Source of the DNA: Piezodorus guildinii
Lineage: Eukaryota; Arthropoda; Insecta; Hemiptera; Pentatomidae
Assembly (NCBI GenBank): GCA_023052935.1
Contig: CM041294.1
Span: 155,435,399-155,499,398, forward strand
Length of the DNA stretch: 64,000 bases
Reading direction: 5' to 3'
Shown: positions 23,615 to 35,308 of the stretch, piece after piece
Layout of the letters: each line of letters opens with the position of its first letter
Numbering within the stretch: the stretch's first letter is position 1
The notes under the pieces: model-generated
The model's input: the letters and a program-made list of their open reading frames with translations, nothing else
Told to the model about the DNA's origin: nothing
The model's database searches: none
Translations under genes and position numbers: made by a program

Positions 23615-24955
23615 ATGTTAAAAACTGCAATGGATGAAGTAGTGGTTGAACGGCCGTTAAAGTGTCCTAGATCTTCGGCTAAAAGAGTAAGACAAGGATC
23701 TCCTGATGCCCGTGAAGGAAGGGAAAAAGTAAGAAATGATGATCTACTAAATGATGCGCGCAGGGTTCAAGAAAATATTAGAGTCTATATGAAACGATAA
23801 AAATATAAACATTAAGGTTCAAAAATATATAAACAGTAAGGTTCAGCAATTGTTAGACGTAATGGAAACGATTCATGACAAACATGAGGATCTGCAATCT
23901 CTGGTCCATAGCGTAGTTCGTGAGACCTTAGCGTCTCCTGCTGTATATGAGCATATAACGAAAGCTATCCTTGAAAAGTCGGTTCCGATGATAATAGAGG
24001 GACTTAAACCACCTTCCACGGCACCACAGAGGCTGCTGGCAGAACCCGGTCCATCTAAGGAGCTTACTATATCAAGCGATGAACCTCAATCATCAGTGGT
24101 ACAACTGATACCGAGATCTTCCAGGTAGTGAAGAGGAGACAACGGAGGAAGAAATCTAAACAAATGAAAAAAGAAGGGAATACAGGAAACATAACATAGG
24201 AAAACTCGGCAAAGCAAACTCCTGCAAAAAAGACTACTATGGCGGATGTTGTTAAAGCCATACCATTAAAGCCTCCGGGGGCCAGGCCAACTTATTTAAC
24301 TATAGCTAGTGAAGGTAAAAGTGCTGCGGATATTATGAAGCATCTGTCTTCCCCGGATGAACTTGGGGTACAAGTTAAAGCTGTTCGCGCTACCGAACTG
24401 GCTCTGTTCCGGTATGTGTGGACGAAGAAGCAAACGCGGCAAAATTAATGGAATGTAAACAATTAGAAAGAAAATAAAAAAAGAAAATGTAGAAAGAGTT
24501 CTATGGGAAAAGTTGACGATGAAATCAGTCTCTATACCACAGAACAAAACAGGTCAATTAAGGCCGCTGTTTACATCAGTTGCAAGAAACCGAATTATAA
24601 ATAATTGGGATCTAGAAGTACACCCAGTGATAAGATATAATCTTTTGAAGGAAAAAATCATATCTGAGGGTTGGTATGCGCTGATTTTCAATGATTACCC
24701 TGACGCTTCTCCTTGCCTTCACTGCCAGGGCTATGGACATACTAGAGCTACATGTGAAACAACCGGTGTAGTAAGTATGTAAGTGGTGCTCTGCAATAGG
24801 TCACATAGCTAAGGACTGTGCGGCGAAGCGAAACAAAAATGCTCCTACCTGCGTTAACTGTGTTAGGGAGGGCATTCTTAGTAACAAAGCTAGGCACCAG
24901 GCAGGTAGTCGGGACTGCCCAGTGCATGTTAAGAAGTCACAAGATATAGTGAGAA
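23615..24955 (+). pseudogene. R1-like ORF1 (gag-like) remnant
   Basis: Successive frames read MLKTAMDEVVVERPLK, a helical part (METIHDKHEDLQSLVHSVV), a middle region, and a Cys/His knuckle cluster: CLHCQGYGHTRATC, then WCSAIGHIAKDC, then CVNC...H..C (about 24710-24920). Zinc knuckles of this kind bind RNA in R1-type ORF1 proteins. At least four stops or shifts break it. Confidence 0.75.
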
Positions 24956-24964
24956 GAACCTTCT

Positions 24965-25660
24965 ATGAATAGACTCACTAAACTACAGTTAAATATGGGC
25001 CGCCGACGTCTAGTAGCTGATGAGCTTCGCTCTCTCACCCAACGTTATGACATAATGGCGATCCAGGAACCGAGCTGCCGTGGGAATAAGGTCACGGGAT
25101 TTGATCTCACGTCGAGGATTATAGCTCTGGGCAGTGGCGAGAGGAGGCCCAGGGCTGCGATAGTGATCAACAATCCTAACCTCGACGTGATGGATCTGAG
25201 ACAGCACACCATGGCAGATTATGCATCATGCTACATCAAGTAGGGCAATATTGCATTCACTTTAGTATCAGCGTACTTGCTTCATAGAAATGATATAGAG
25301 GTGAGTATTTCTGCCATGGAAGTGACAATAAGAGACATGAGAAATGTAATATTCTGCTCAGATACCAACTCCTGGAACACGGTCTGGGGGTCCAATCGTA
25401 CAGATAGGCGAGGTACGAAAATGGGCGATTTCATTGCCAGAAATCATCTCGTCGTAATTAACGAACCAACAGCTACCCCTACCTTTTGTGGGGTAATGGG
25501 GCAGAGTTGGATCGATGTCACGATCGCCACCCCTGTTCTTACTCGATATATTGAACATTGGACCCTTAGGTCTGAAACGAGTTCCGACTACGTTTCGATA
25601 GAAATCGGCTTGGTTGCCGAACAAGTGTATTCCACGGCACCGATAAAGGTTACCTAACCC
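24965..25660 (+). pseudogene. R1-like ORF2 endonuclease domain (APE type)
   Basis: APE motifs in order: LQLNMGRRRLVADEL, IMAIQEPS, an Asp/Asn motif in CSDTNSWNTVWGSNRTDRRG, SWIDVTIAT, and a final SSDYVSIEI where the usual catalytic SDH has Tyr for His. One in-frame stop lies near 25241. This domain would nick the target DNA. Confidence 0.8.
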
Positions 25661-25896
25661 ATAAAAGCGATTGGAAGCTTTTCAGAAGCACACTAGAGGG
25701 AGTAATCGTCGATGAAGAATGGGAAGAGGCTGTGGCGGATGGGGTAGATGAATTAGATCATAGGGTATCTAGATTAACCAATATCATCGTGACGCCTCTG
25801 AAAACTCTCTTGGATGCCGAAAGATGAGAGTAAGATCAGTCCCTTGGTGGACGCCGGCCTTAACAGCGTTGAAGAGAGACCTCTACAAGGCGCGGC

Positions 25897-27455
25897 GGTC
25901 GTACCAAAAGTGCTGATGTGATCAGAGGCGCGCTGCACTTCGGAACGAGTACAAGTCTTAAGCGAGGGAATATCGAAATGAGGTGCGCTTACAAAAGCGA
26001 AGGTCCTGGGATGAGTTCATCGTTCAAGAATCCCCAAAAAACCCTTGGGGTATCCCATACAGAGTAGCCTTGGGAAAGCTTACTCCACTGCAGACTTTGG
26101 CAGCCTCAAGGATGGAGCTGTCCAAGCAACCACTCTTGAAGAAGCGGCCAACATTTTCATTGAGGCGACCTACCCCAAAGATGATCCGTCTCAGAACAAC
26201 GAAGAGGAAGCTTTTGTAAGACGTACCATTATATACCCGCTTGGTACTGACTTGTACCCGCCATTGGACATAAATGATCTACGTATTGCCGTGGATAAAC
26301 AGAAAAATGGTCGAGCTCCAGTACCTGATGCTATAGATGCGGCGATTTTGAAGAATAGTATACCTTACATTGAGAATAGATTGTTAGAAATCTTCAATAG
26401 TTGTCTGGATAAGGGATACTTTCCAAGAAAATGGAAAACCGCTGATCTGAGACTCCTCTCCAAGGGAGGAGAAAGGGATAAACAGCTTCCCAAGTCATAT
26501 AGACCCATTTGTCTTCTCCCTGTAATGAGCAAAGTCCTGGAGAACCTCATCTTAACCAGTCTGAGACCGGTTCTTGAAAGGGAAAGTCATCCACGGCAAT
26601 ACGGCTCTACAAAGGGAAAGGGATCCGCTGATGCACTGCTGAGAGTCCGCGCAGATGTTGAGCAGAGGGAGGAACGGTATGTCATGTTGTTGCTCTTTGA
26701 CATTTCCTCTGCCTTTGACAGCGTCTGGTGGCCCCGCGTACTTCAGCAGCTGCAAAAGTACGAAGCACTTGTACGAAGCAACTTGTATGCCCTCGTTGCC
26801 AACTATTTCAAGGACAGGAGTGGAAAAGTACGAGGTAGCTTTTATGAGACAGAAACATCCATAGAGCGAGGGCGTCCTCAATGGTGTGAGAGTGAACAAG
26901 CAGGCAACAAAACAGGCAATCTTTTTAAAAGGCAAGGCAAGATGGACACACCCTATAACTCTGCATTGACAGAGATCGAATAGGTCCAAGTGAAGAAGTA
27001 ACTTATCTAGGTATATGATATGGGAGAAATTTTAACATGACCCCTCATTTGGACTACATGGGAAATAGACCTTACTCGTGTGGAAGGCGCTTTCTGGGGC
27101 CTCAGGTATCCAGCTACATTGGCCATATATAAGGGTGTGATTTTGGGTATCCTGAGATATACTTCTCCCGCATGGTACAGGAACCTCTCACAACGCCTAA
27201 AAAGCAGGTTAGCAACAATTCAACGAAAAGCTCTGCTGCGGGTCACTAGGGAACTGTATCGCATGAGGCGGTGCAAGTCCTCGCACGAGAAGTACCTCTT
27301 GATCTAGTTCTGCAGGAGGATGGATTGAGGCACACGTTAAAGAGGGAAGGCTCAGCAGGCCTGCCAGATTATCTAAAAAGGAAAATTGACGAGGAACCCA
27401 TAAAATGGAAAACCGTTCTCCGGGAGGACACTATAGAAAAGTGGAATAAAGATTT
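25897..27455 (+). pseudogene. R1-like ORF2 RT domain lacking the catalytic core
   Basis: It aligns along its length with the RT at 1-2171 (NPWGIPYRVALGKLTPL, PKSYRPICLLPVMSK, LFDISSAFDSVWWP). After RGRPQ the sequence jumps to a block aligning beyond the YVDD motif (HPITL, then SEEVTYLG), so about 70 residues with the catalytic Asp pair are deleted. It resumes with GAFWGLRYPATLAIYKGV and stops mid-protein at EKWNK. A frameshift near 26045 and others follow. Confidence 0.85.
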
Positions 27456-27696
27456 TAGAAAAAATATAATCTTATACTCAAGCTTTTAAAAGTTAATAGA
27501 GAGTGATGAAAAGAAGATAATACTAACTGATTATTTTGGATAATAATATAATAGATTTTTTAATAAAACACATGTTTCTATATGAATTCATTTTAATTAA
27601 TTCTTTAATAGTTTCACGTATTTTTATCTCTAACTGTATTTGAAAATTCTTTCATTGATTTAAAAAATGGAGGTAAGTGAAAGTCTTGTGTTGCAG
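27456..27696 (-). mobile_element. X-family DNA transposon, 5' fragment
   Basis: The reverse complement matches the start of X elements at 42279 and 55238 (CAACACAAGACTTTCACTTAC) as far as the CTTTTCATCACTCTCTATT block. It truncates the R1 element and marks the left edge of duplicate B. Confidence 0.7.
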
Positions 27697-28254
27697 ATTT
27701 TTTTCTATGAGTTTCTGCGGCACGCTTACCCTTTGTAAAATAAAACAACAAAACATTTCTTATTGATGTTGATAATGAATATTTTTTTCCATATTCACAG
27801 TGAAACAGCAAACACAATACTGAGCTAATTTTAAGAGTTAACAGATATAGTTGACGACATATTACACACAGAATAAATAATCACCTTTAGGGATTAATTC
27901 ATCAGATAAGAAGTGTATCATAGTGACATAAAAACCGAAAGGACTTAAATGGCAATCAATATTTTTGTTCCTGACTTTTATTCAACTGTGCTTGATTCTT
28001 CTCAAGCTCAGATTTTACCTTATCAATACCAAACCCGATTTTCTTGGTATGACTTGTTATAATCATAATTATAGTTGATATAATCAATTATAATTATAAT
28101 TATAACAGTAATAGAGTGTTATATTATTAATACTTAAAGGAAGAAAATAAAGACTTTTTTTTTTCAAATCTTGAATTTTTTAATAAATTTGATAAATACA
28201 ATGAGTCTATCATAATTCCATTTAATATTAGGCTAGAAAAATGCTGCCTTTCTC

Positions 28255-28311
28255 TTACTGCTGATCAAACTGAATTATCATTACGAGGTAAGTTGAAACT
28301 GCAGCGACCAT
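28255..28311 (-). pseudogene. GrB exon 4 with the TYLVMIIQF signature
   Basis: MVAAVSTYLVMIIQFDQQ and TAA after acceptor TTTTTTCAG. It keeps the canonical Thr-Tyr where GrA has Ser-Tyr. Confidence 0.8.
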
Positions 28312-28431
28312 CTGAAAAAATGTATAAATATTATAAAAGATATAATTATACATTATAATACATAATCTACTCTAGTTTAAAAAATAATTAATTTAAATTT
28401 AAAATATTAAATTGTACATTTTGTGTTGAGC

Positions 28432-28720
28432 TGTGGTGTAGAGGTGAGCATAACAGTAATCTATGCAAAAGGTGGTCTGCTCAAATACTGCAGGTGGCTC
28501 AAAGATTTTTAAAAATAATATAAAATCATTGTTATGTTGTCTGTCGGAAGAGCCTTAAAATGGTGGTCCTTATCTGCAAAATGGCAGTTTAAAGATTCCT
28601 AACATACTTTAACTTGCATAGGCAAAATTAAGGATACGCAATGTAGGATTGTCCGATTAGCCATAATAGCATAAAGTGATGTTAATAAATAAAATAAATA
28701 AACAAACACATTGGCCAGAG
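28432..28720 (+). mobile_element. Old tRNA-derived SINE, copy B
   Basis: Head GTGGTGTAGAGGTGAGCATAAC, and an end shared with the 17896 SINE (GATTAGCCATAATAGCATAAAGTGATG, then an AAATAA tail). It is orthologous to 15684-15870. Confidence 0.65.
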
Positions 28721-28734
28721 GGGGTTCAAAAACG

Positions 28735-28980
28735 GCTGCGACAAGATAATTATTTACTCTATTATTTTGACTAGAGGGGGACACTTGGAAGCAGACACTT
28801 CTGGGACAATCCAGCCTCTATACTAAAAAAACCTGGCTGTTGCATGATCTCCACTTGCAAATACCTTCTTGTACAGCAACTGTCCTAGAAACAGTTCAAA
28901 TTTCTACATTTATTGAACCCAAGATTCAGTGACTGCAGTGGTGCAGCTATTTATTTTTTATTTTTGATAAAATAGAAATT

Positions 28981-28983
<3 letters not shown>
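28735..28983 (+). mobile_element. Family Y retroposed element (decayed)
   Basis: It shares CCTAGAAACAGT...TCT..AT...GA.CCCAAGA with 21087-21375 and ends just before a 52-nt poly(A). Confidence 0.45.

Positions 28984-29035
<52 letters not shown>
28984..29035. repeat. Poly(A) tract, 52 nt
   Basis: An uninterrupted A run directly after the Y element. Such a long pure run suggests a young retroposition tail or slippage expansion. Confidence 0.9.
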
Positions 29036-29037
<2 letters not shown>

Positions 29038-29312
29038 ATTTGTTTGTAATTTGTTTTTCAAATCTCCAAAATCAAAGTATTAAGTGGCTCTTCTGGTTTT
29101 GTCGATTTTGTGGATAAAGTTAACGTAATATCTCAGGCATATACGCTTCTAAAATATGATGTTTCTATTTTATACAGTTTATCTTTTTTTAGATAGACTT
29201 TCCACACACAGAACATTTTGCGGAAATTGTTCTTTTGGGCTCTGGGGACTTTCAGGTGCATGTTTCTGTCGACAACTCGAATTCAAAAATTTCCCCCTAC
29301 TAAATATTTTAT
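29036..29312 (+). mobile_element. X-prime DNA transposon, 3' part
   Basis: Almost identical to 51535-51808 (AAGTATTAAGTGGCTCTTCTGG ... CCCCCTACTAAATATTTTATGG). A diverged relative of family X. Confidence 0.7.
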
Positions 29313-29326
29313 GGGCATACTTTTGA

Positions 29327-29930
29327 ACTCGTAGAGAAATTCAAGTATTTAGGTTCAATGATAACAAGAAAAAATGAAATCCAGGAAGAAATAAAGTCCC
29401 GGTTAAAGGTGGGAAATGCGTGTTATTATTCAGTTGCTAAATTACTTAGCTCGATTCTGTCTAAAAACTTAAAGGTTAGAATTTATAAAACTATTATTAT
29501 TCCGACGGTTCTTTACGGATGTGAAACGTGGCCGCTTACTTCGAAGGATGAACAACGGCTTAAGGTTTTCGAAAATAAGGTACTGCGTAAAATATTTGGT
29601 CCGAAGAGAGATGAGGCCACTGGGGACTTTAAAAAGTTGCACACCGCGGAATTTCGGAGCTTGCACCCTGTGAATATAATTGAGTTGATAGCATCACGGA
29701 GACGCAAATGGGCGAGTAAAGTTGTTGGGCTCGGTGAGGATCGGATTCCGAGAAAGTTAGTATTCGGTAGGCGTCCGAAAGGTAGGCCGAATCGTCGATG
29801 GGAGGATTAGCCTGATCTCGGATGTTGGGCTTGAACGGTGAACATTGGACAAGTCTGTGCAGGCGGAGTTCGGTGGTATCGGCATCGAATCTTCGGGTTC
29901 GGTAAGCCTATTATTATTAAAATTTTAAAG
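29327..29930 (+). pseudogene. RTE-clade LINE C-terminal fragment
   Basis: It encodes FKYLGSMITRKNEIQEEIKS, TIIIPTVLYGCETWPLTSKD, then WASKVVGLGEDRIPRKLVFG to a stop at 29808: the C-terminal region after RTE reverse transcriptases. The RT core is missing. The remainder is 3' UTR ending near an ATT-rich run. Confidence 0.8.
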
Positions 29931-30229
29931 GTCCAATGTTCATTTTGGTGAAACACATACTACAAAATACATAAAATATAAGATTAAATAAAACTATTAT
30001 TGAGAATAAAGAAAAGTTTATAATAACCACCTTCACAGTTTTAATTTTCATTTCTTCACTATTCATTATCTTAACTCACTAAAGTTGTTTTTTTTAAATA
30101 GAAAATATAGTTTTATAAAAATGACTATTTCACCAAACAAAGAGCTTTAAATTGTAAAATCCCTTACAGATACCTTTTGATGTTTAATGAATTTGGTTTT
30201 AGCCCAACTCCATGTTTGAAAATGGTTAA

Positions 30230-31130
30230 ATATTACTTGGTTTGCAATTTAATAAAATTGTTGAGATTATATTATTCTCGGCACCAATGATGAGCAGGTT
30301 GTAAGCTTTGGTAGTCCGTTATACCTTCTATTCTTTGATAAATTAAACACTTTAGTAGTGAGAAAATTAGTTGGAATATGTTTAAGTAGTAAAATTACTT
30401 TTAATCAAGGATTTTAAAATACTTGCAGCTTAGGGTATTTATGCCTTTACTACGTTTAAAACTTTTCTGAAACATGCATGCCTTATGAAAATCTGTTTCT
30501 CAGTAGTCTGAGATGAGCCATGGCATTTATAATAGGAATTGGAAGTAGTTCCACAAGATAGCTCTTATTCCAGCAATTTCTATGCTCTTCCATTTTGGGG
30601 GGTCTTTAGTTATCATTACTCCGAGATATACCCATTCGATCTTTTGTCAATTGTAATCTTTGAATATAAAAAGGTTGAAGTAGTTTTCTCCTTAAGAACT
30701 GTTCTTCCTCATGATGTCTGGATATATTGAAGAGAACCACAAAATCATTCTGATGCTAATCATAAAGTAGATCACATTTCTCAGACGTATCAATGCATGA
30801 CGCTTATTATGCCACTCCTGGTGAACCGCCATTCCCAATTTGTAAGTCTTACACCATTATCCTTTAACTTTTTGGAGCACCGTTCAAATTTATCAGGCAA
30901 ACTCTGTCGGGGGAGATTATCACATCACAACAGCCAAGAAATCCAGATAAGTAGTAATGGTGAAGAGCTCTTCTTGTAGTTCTAACTGGAGGACATCAAA
31001 GAATAAAAATCGCACGTCCATGGACGGACGTTTACAATGAACGTAGAAACGGTAAAGGGATCATCAAACCGCCGAGATTAGAAATTCTGCTGTCTGGTTA
31101 GATCTTCAGAATATTTTCAGAAATTAGCAA
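30230..31130 (-). pseudogene. Decayed coding remnant of unknown family (copy B)
   Basis: Ortholog of the pieces at 16190-16645 and 17441-17640, here uninterrupted by a LINE. Coding-like runs include LELQEELFTITTYL, LPDKFERCSKKLKDNGVRL, NWEWRFTRSGIISVMH and LLQPFYIQRLQLTKD, linked by frameshifts. I do not recognise the family. Confidence 0.45.
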
Positions 31131-31439
31131 GTTATGACGTTTTTAGTGCGAGCCGTGATCAAGACCATGATGGATATGTATTGGTCTTAGTGGAATGCTG
31201 TGAAACCAGAGTGAACATCACTTTTTAAACTTTATTTATAGCTAGAATGAAGGAACAAGTATGAAGCAACGTAGGTAAGAGATAATGAAGATGGGCGAAC
31301 AATCCATTATAATCGCTTCAAGATCAAGAAGCTATAAAAGCGGCATCAAGGTCTGACATAAAAAGCAAAGAGCAACATGCTTAAATGGTCCCAAGAACCA
31401 ATGAACAAAGTCGTAATTGGAGTAATTTACCACTTATTA

Positions 31440-32340
31440 TTGGGTTGATGCAAAATTGATGCAGGTTTTTAGTAGGTATTGTAAATACGCCATATCTTTA
31501 CTTTAACCATATATATTTAATCAAAATAATATCCATCTGAATCAATGCACTTTTGCCAACGTTCAACAAGCTTTCTTATTCCACCAGAAAAAAAATCCGA
31601 ATCCCTGGACTCAATGAAATCACGAAAAGAATTTTCAATGTCGTCCTGGTTTTGAAAATTTTTCTCCCTCAAAAAGTTGTCCAGATGCCTGAAAAAGTGG
31701 AAGTCTGTAGGAGAGAGGTCAGGTGAATATAAGGCGGATGTTGGAGAACTTCGTAGCCCAACTCGTGCAGACGTCGAAGCGTTGGTTGTGCAACGTGTGG
31801 TCTGGCGTTATCGTGGAGCAGGATCGGCCCCTTCCGATTCATCAATGCTGGGCAAAGACGTTGCAATTTTTGAGTTCCGAGTTCCGCCGCCATTTCTCGT
31901 GTGGTTTTGGTTGGGTCTTCTTCCACTTTTGACCTCAGCTGGTCGTTGTCCAGAGCAAGATGACGGCCCCGATCTTCCTTGTCTTCGAGGTCGAAATCTC
32001 CTCAGCGAAACTTCTGGAACCAACGCTGCACCGTGCACTCATTAATAGCCCTCTGACCCCACACTTCATTAATATTACGAGCCGTTTGCGCAGCGCTGCG
32101 CCCTAATTTAAATTCGTAAAAATAAATTTGACGAAAATCGCACTTTGACATTTTCGATTCAAGACCTTTGAACACACTGAACAAAACGATTTTACTAAAC
32201 AAATTCATGGTGAAAGAGAGGGTATTAGATAAGGTTTGTTTTGATATAATAATGATCAATGTTAGGATTAGCTTTGTTTACACAATTGGAATTAAGATAT
32301 TGCAATAGAGGAAACCTGCATTAATTTTGCATCAACCGAA
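31440..32340 (-). mobile_element. Internally deleted mariner, copy 1 (with decayed ORF)
   Basis: About 901 bp with inverted ends beginning TTGGGTTGATGCAAAATT (left) and TTCGGTTGATGCAAAATT (right). The minus-strand ORF has the same internal deletion as the 60778 copy. It also has a stop after FQKFR and a 2-bp insertion near 31727 after HPPY, so it makes no transposase. The equivalent place in duplicate A is empty, so it arrived after the duplication. Confidence 0.85.
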
Positions 32341-33482
32341 TTAGTTCTTGGGCAGCCACAACAAGCTAAAACTAAATGTAGAGAAAACTAAAGCTATCGT
32401 GATAGGATCCCATCCTCTCCTCAAAAACCTTCCACCAATCCCAACACTGTTTCTCAATGATAATCCAATAAAGTTTCACCAAACCGTTAAAAACCTAGGA
32501 CTCACCCTCGATCAAACCTTATCCTGGAAAAACCATATCTTAGAAATCTCTCGTCGCACATTTTCCACCTTAAAACACCTAAATTACCTTCGTCACCTTC
32601 TTCCTTTAGAAACCCGTTGGCTTTTGGTTAGTTCCTTAATATTCCCCCACTTTTACTAATGCTGTGCGGTGTATAGGGGTGTCTCTGGGGATCTCAAGGC
32701 AAAACTAAAACGATTATTTAACTGCTTTATCCGCTTCATCTTTGGGATATCCAAGGACACCTTTGTCACCCGATTGTACGAAGAGTTGAAGTGGCTTTAC
32801 CCTTCCTACCGTTGTAAATACTTCCTGGCTTCATTTCTCTTCCAAGTTCTCCAATCCCGCCGTCCGGCTTACATATTAGATATGTTTCTTTTTAAATCGT
32901 CAGTCCACTCTCGCCACACTCGCTCACGGCCTTCGGACATGTATATAACGCCCCATCGAACTGCAGCTTTCGACAGATCTTTCCTAATTCGATCTTCAAC
33001 CTTATGGAACTCTATTCCTTCTCACATCAGTGACTCCAATAGACTCCACTTCCGACATTCAAATCTCGCCTGTTCAATCATCTCCTGTCCCTCCAATTTC
33101 CGAAGAATCCTAATTAGTTTTCTAATTTCAATTAAAATTAATAACAACACAGATACAAACGTTTATATACCTATTATATTTTATGTTATCTTGTGTTTTG
33201 CACTTATTATATTATTAGTATATTGTTTAAAAAAACCCACTGTAATGATGTTTTAATGAAAATTGTAAATATGTACATATTTCTTATTGTGTTTATTATC
33301 TAGTTAAGTTTTCAATATTATTATTTAAGGCTGCTTTTTAATCCATTGTTTGTAATTGCTATTGTTTCTTTGTATTGTTTTTGTATACTCTAAGACCTTA
33401 AAGTTTTTATTTTAATTTTCTTGTTATGTTATTCTAAAGGGACTCTCCCCGGAATAAATAAAGATATTATTATTATTATTAT
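32341..33482 (+). pseudogene. CR1-like LINE RT C-terminus plus 3' UTR
   Basis: The plus strand reads NKLKLNVEKTKAIVIGS, VKNLGLTLDQTLSWKNHI, ISRRTFSTLKHLNYLRHLLP, then after a stop near 32659 CFIRFIFGISKDTFVTRLYE and TLWNSIPSHISDS. The tail is (ATT)n at 33462-33482. The RT core is absent (5'-truncated). It is absent from duplicate A and abuts the mariner exactly. Confidence 0.8.
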
Positions 33483-33659
33483 ACTAATATGTTCGAACGC
33501 ATCTCTAGTGAGGAATTCTAGGATAGAATAATTTAAGAGATTCCTTGATTTATTTAAGGTGATCATCTCGAGTATTTAGTTTCCTTTTGAACGGTTCTGA
33601 ATTCATCCCATATTTGGTATCCACTACTGTGGTAGTTTCAGAAAAGAGGTTAATCTTAC

Positions 33660-33749
33660 CGAATGCACTAATGAGAAGTCCAAGTTGAATAGGCCACATG
33701 CAGTCAAGACGACCTCCCTCTTCATGGAAATGTGGAGCAGCAACTTATC
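33660..33749 (-). pseudogene. GrB exon 3
   Basis: 30 codons with KREVVLTACGLFNLDFSLVHS-type sequence; donor GTAAGA. Confidence 0.8.
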
Positions 33750-33866
33750 CTAGAAAAGCATCACTTATAGAACCTTCTATCAACATTTTCTTACATTAAT
33801 ATGTCAAATATGCTCACAATTTTGTAGTTGTATGTTAGTTGGCTGAAAACTCAAACAGGAAATCTC

Positions 33867-34640
33867 AAAAAACAAGAATATACCAACATATATTCAATTG
33901 TAAAAATATAAAAAACACAAACGCAACAGCATTATCATCCCATAGTTTAATAAAACAACACAAATTTAACTTTGAAAACACAGTAATTTTAGACACATCT
34001 CAAAATAATAGAAATATAAAACTACTAGAAGCAATCCACATTACCAAAAATAATAGCAGGACAATAAATTATAAAAGAGATACAAAAAACTTAGGAACAC
34101 ATTACACAGATATCATAAATAAGATAAAATTTTAAAAATAAATAAAACAATGGCCCAAGAACCATAATTAGGAGAAATAATTAATAGAGGTAAAAATAAA
34201 AATAAATAAAAAGCACAAGGATTACACGGAATACTGGAAAGGTACAAAGTTTAAAATAGAAAAATAATGGAAACAGTGAGCCAATATAGACAAGTAGCAG
34301 TGTGCTATGAGATGGAGTGAAAGATGAAAAATGATGTAGCAATTGTATAATGAAAAAGGAATAAGGTAATTAATGTTAGTTAGTTTTAAAATAGTTATGA
34401 CAAATTGCTGAGCTTAATTTTTCAAAGACAAACATTTAAATAATGTAATTTTATTCAATAATGAAAGTATAAATAAATTGTTTCAGTCTTGAAAATGGGG
34501 AAACAGCCCCGAAACGTCGACTAGGATGAAAAAATGTTAAAAGACTTTTGAAATAAAGTGATTAGATGAGGAATGGAAGGCAGTATGTGCTTTTTTAAAT
34601 GTTCCAATTAAGAAAACTTCCAAAAAATTAAAAAAGAAAA
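33867..34640 (+). pseudogene. Penelope-like element, C-terminal endonuclease region and 3' repeat
   Basis: The plus-strand ORF tail (to 34135) contains RIYQHIFNCKN, SSHSLIKQHKFNFENTVILD and KLLEAIHITKNNSRTINYKR, which resemble the last part of the GIY-YIG endonuclease domain of Penelope-like elements. Downstream, at 34488-34520, is a sequence resembling the hammerhead ribozyme that marks these elements' terminal repeats. AAATCT-like short repeats flank it (33860-33866 and near 34636). Copy A of the duplication lacks the insertion. Confidence 0.7.
34488..34520 (+). ncRNA. Degenerate hammerhead-ribozyme-like motif of the Penelope-like element
   Basis: After CTTGAAAAT there is a 4-bp stem GGGG/CCCC with loop AAACAG, followed by GAAAC-GTC. 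The right half of a hammerhead core (GAAA, GUC) and the stem are intact, but the CUGAUGA half is altered (CUUGAAAAU). Probably not self-cleaving as written. Confidence 0.45.
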
Positions 34641-34767
34641 TCTAAAGTTATCGTTGTTGTTACTGTCTCAATAGAATGATTCTTAATTTGGTCAGAAATA
34701 TATGCGTAGGCAATAAAATTCAGAGATAAAAATTAATTTTAAATTAAAAAAAAAAAAAAGTACTTAC

Positions 34768-34836
34768 ATTTTGCATAAGTCCATCGCTTTTATCATTAGC
34801 CATCAGGTAATATAAAAGATCATTAAACTCCTTCGT
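34768..34836 (-). pseudogene. GrB exon 2
   Basis: 23 codons, intact splice sites (TTTCAG, GTAAGT), 20 of 23 residues as in GrA. Confidence 0.8.
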
Positions 34837-35308
34837 CTGAAATCAAACAACAGAATGGAAAATCGGACGTGAAAAATTCGTTCACCAACCCTTGTTATAT
34901 AAATCATAGTAGCATGAAAGGAAAATGTTATATATATAAATCTTGTTAACTTCTCTATTTTTAACCCGCTCAGGACTAATTAATATTTGTAAAGAAGGCA
35001 TGTTTAATTGCATTGGAAGAGCGAGTTCTCTCAGCTCATATCAAAACAAGACGATCAACATTTCATAGGAATTGTGTAAGAAGACTATTGTGGACTCAAA
35101 ATATGGAATTACGAATAATGTAGAACCATAAGCTACGCGAACAGATACTGAAATTATACTTGTAACAGTGTGTTGTCACGCAATTATGCATAACACTCTT
35201 ATGCTATACAAACAAATTCGGCAGAAATTAAAAAAAAAAAAGATATTGTGAAAAATGAAATTAGAATTTTGTAGTGCTTAAATGTCTAAAATACAATAAT
35301 ATGAGTAC

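Larger units (their letters stand above)
23200..27455 (+). mobile_element. Near-complete but inactive R1-clade LINE between the A and B duplicates
   Basis: It contains ORF1 remnants, an endonuclease and an RT of the same family as the element at 1-2316. The 5' boundary is not visible; the 3' end is cut at about 27455 by an X-family DNA transposon fragment. It lies exactly between the A and B blocks. Confidence 0.75.

Noticed and set aside
31677..32045. 122-codon plus-strand ORF (and its twin at 61061-61381)
   Set aside because: It lies antisense to the mariner transposase in both copies and is conserved only because the transposase is.
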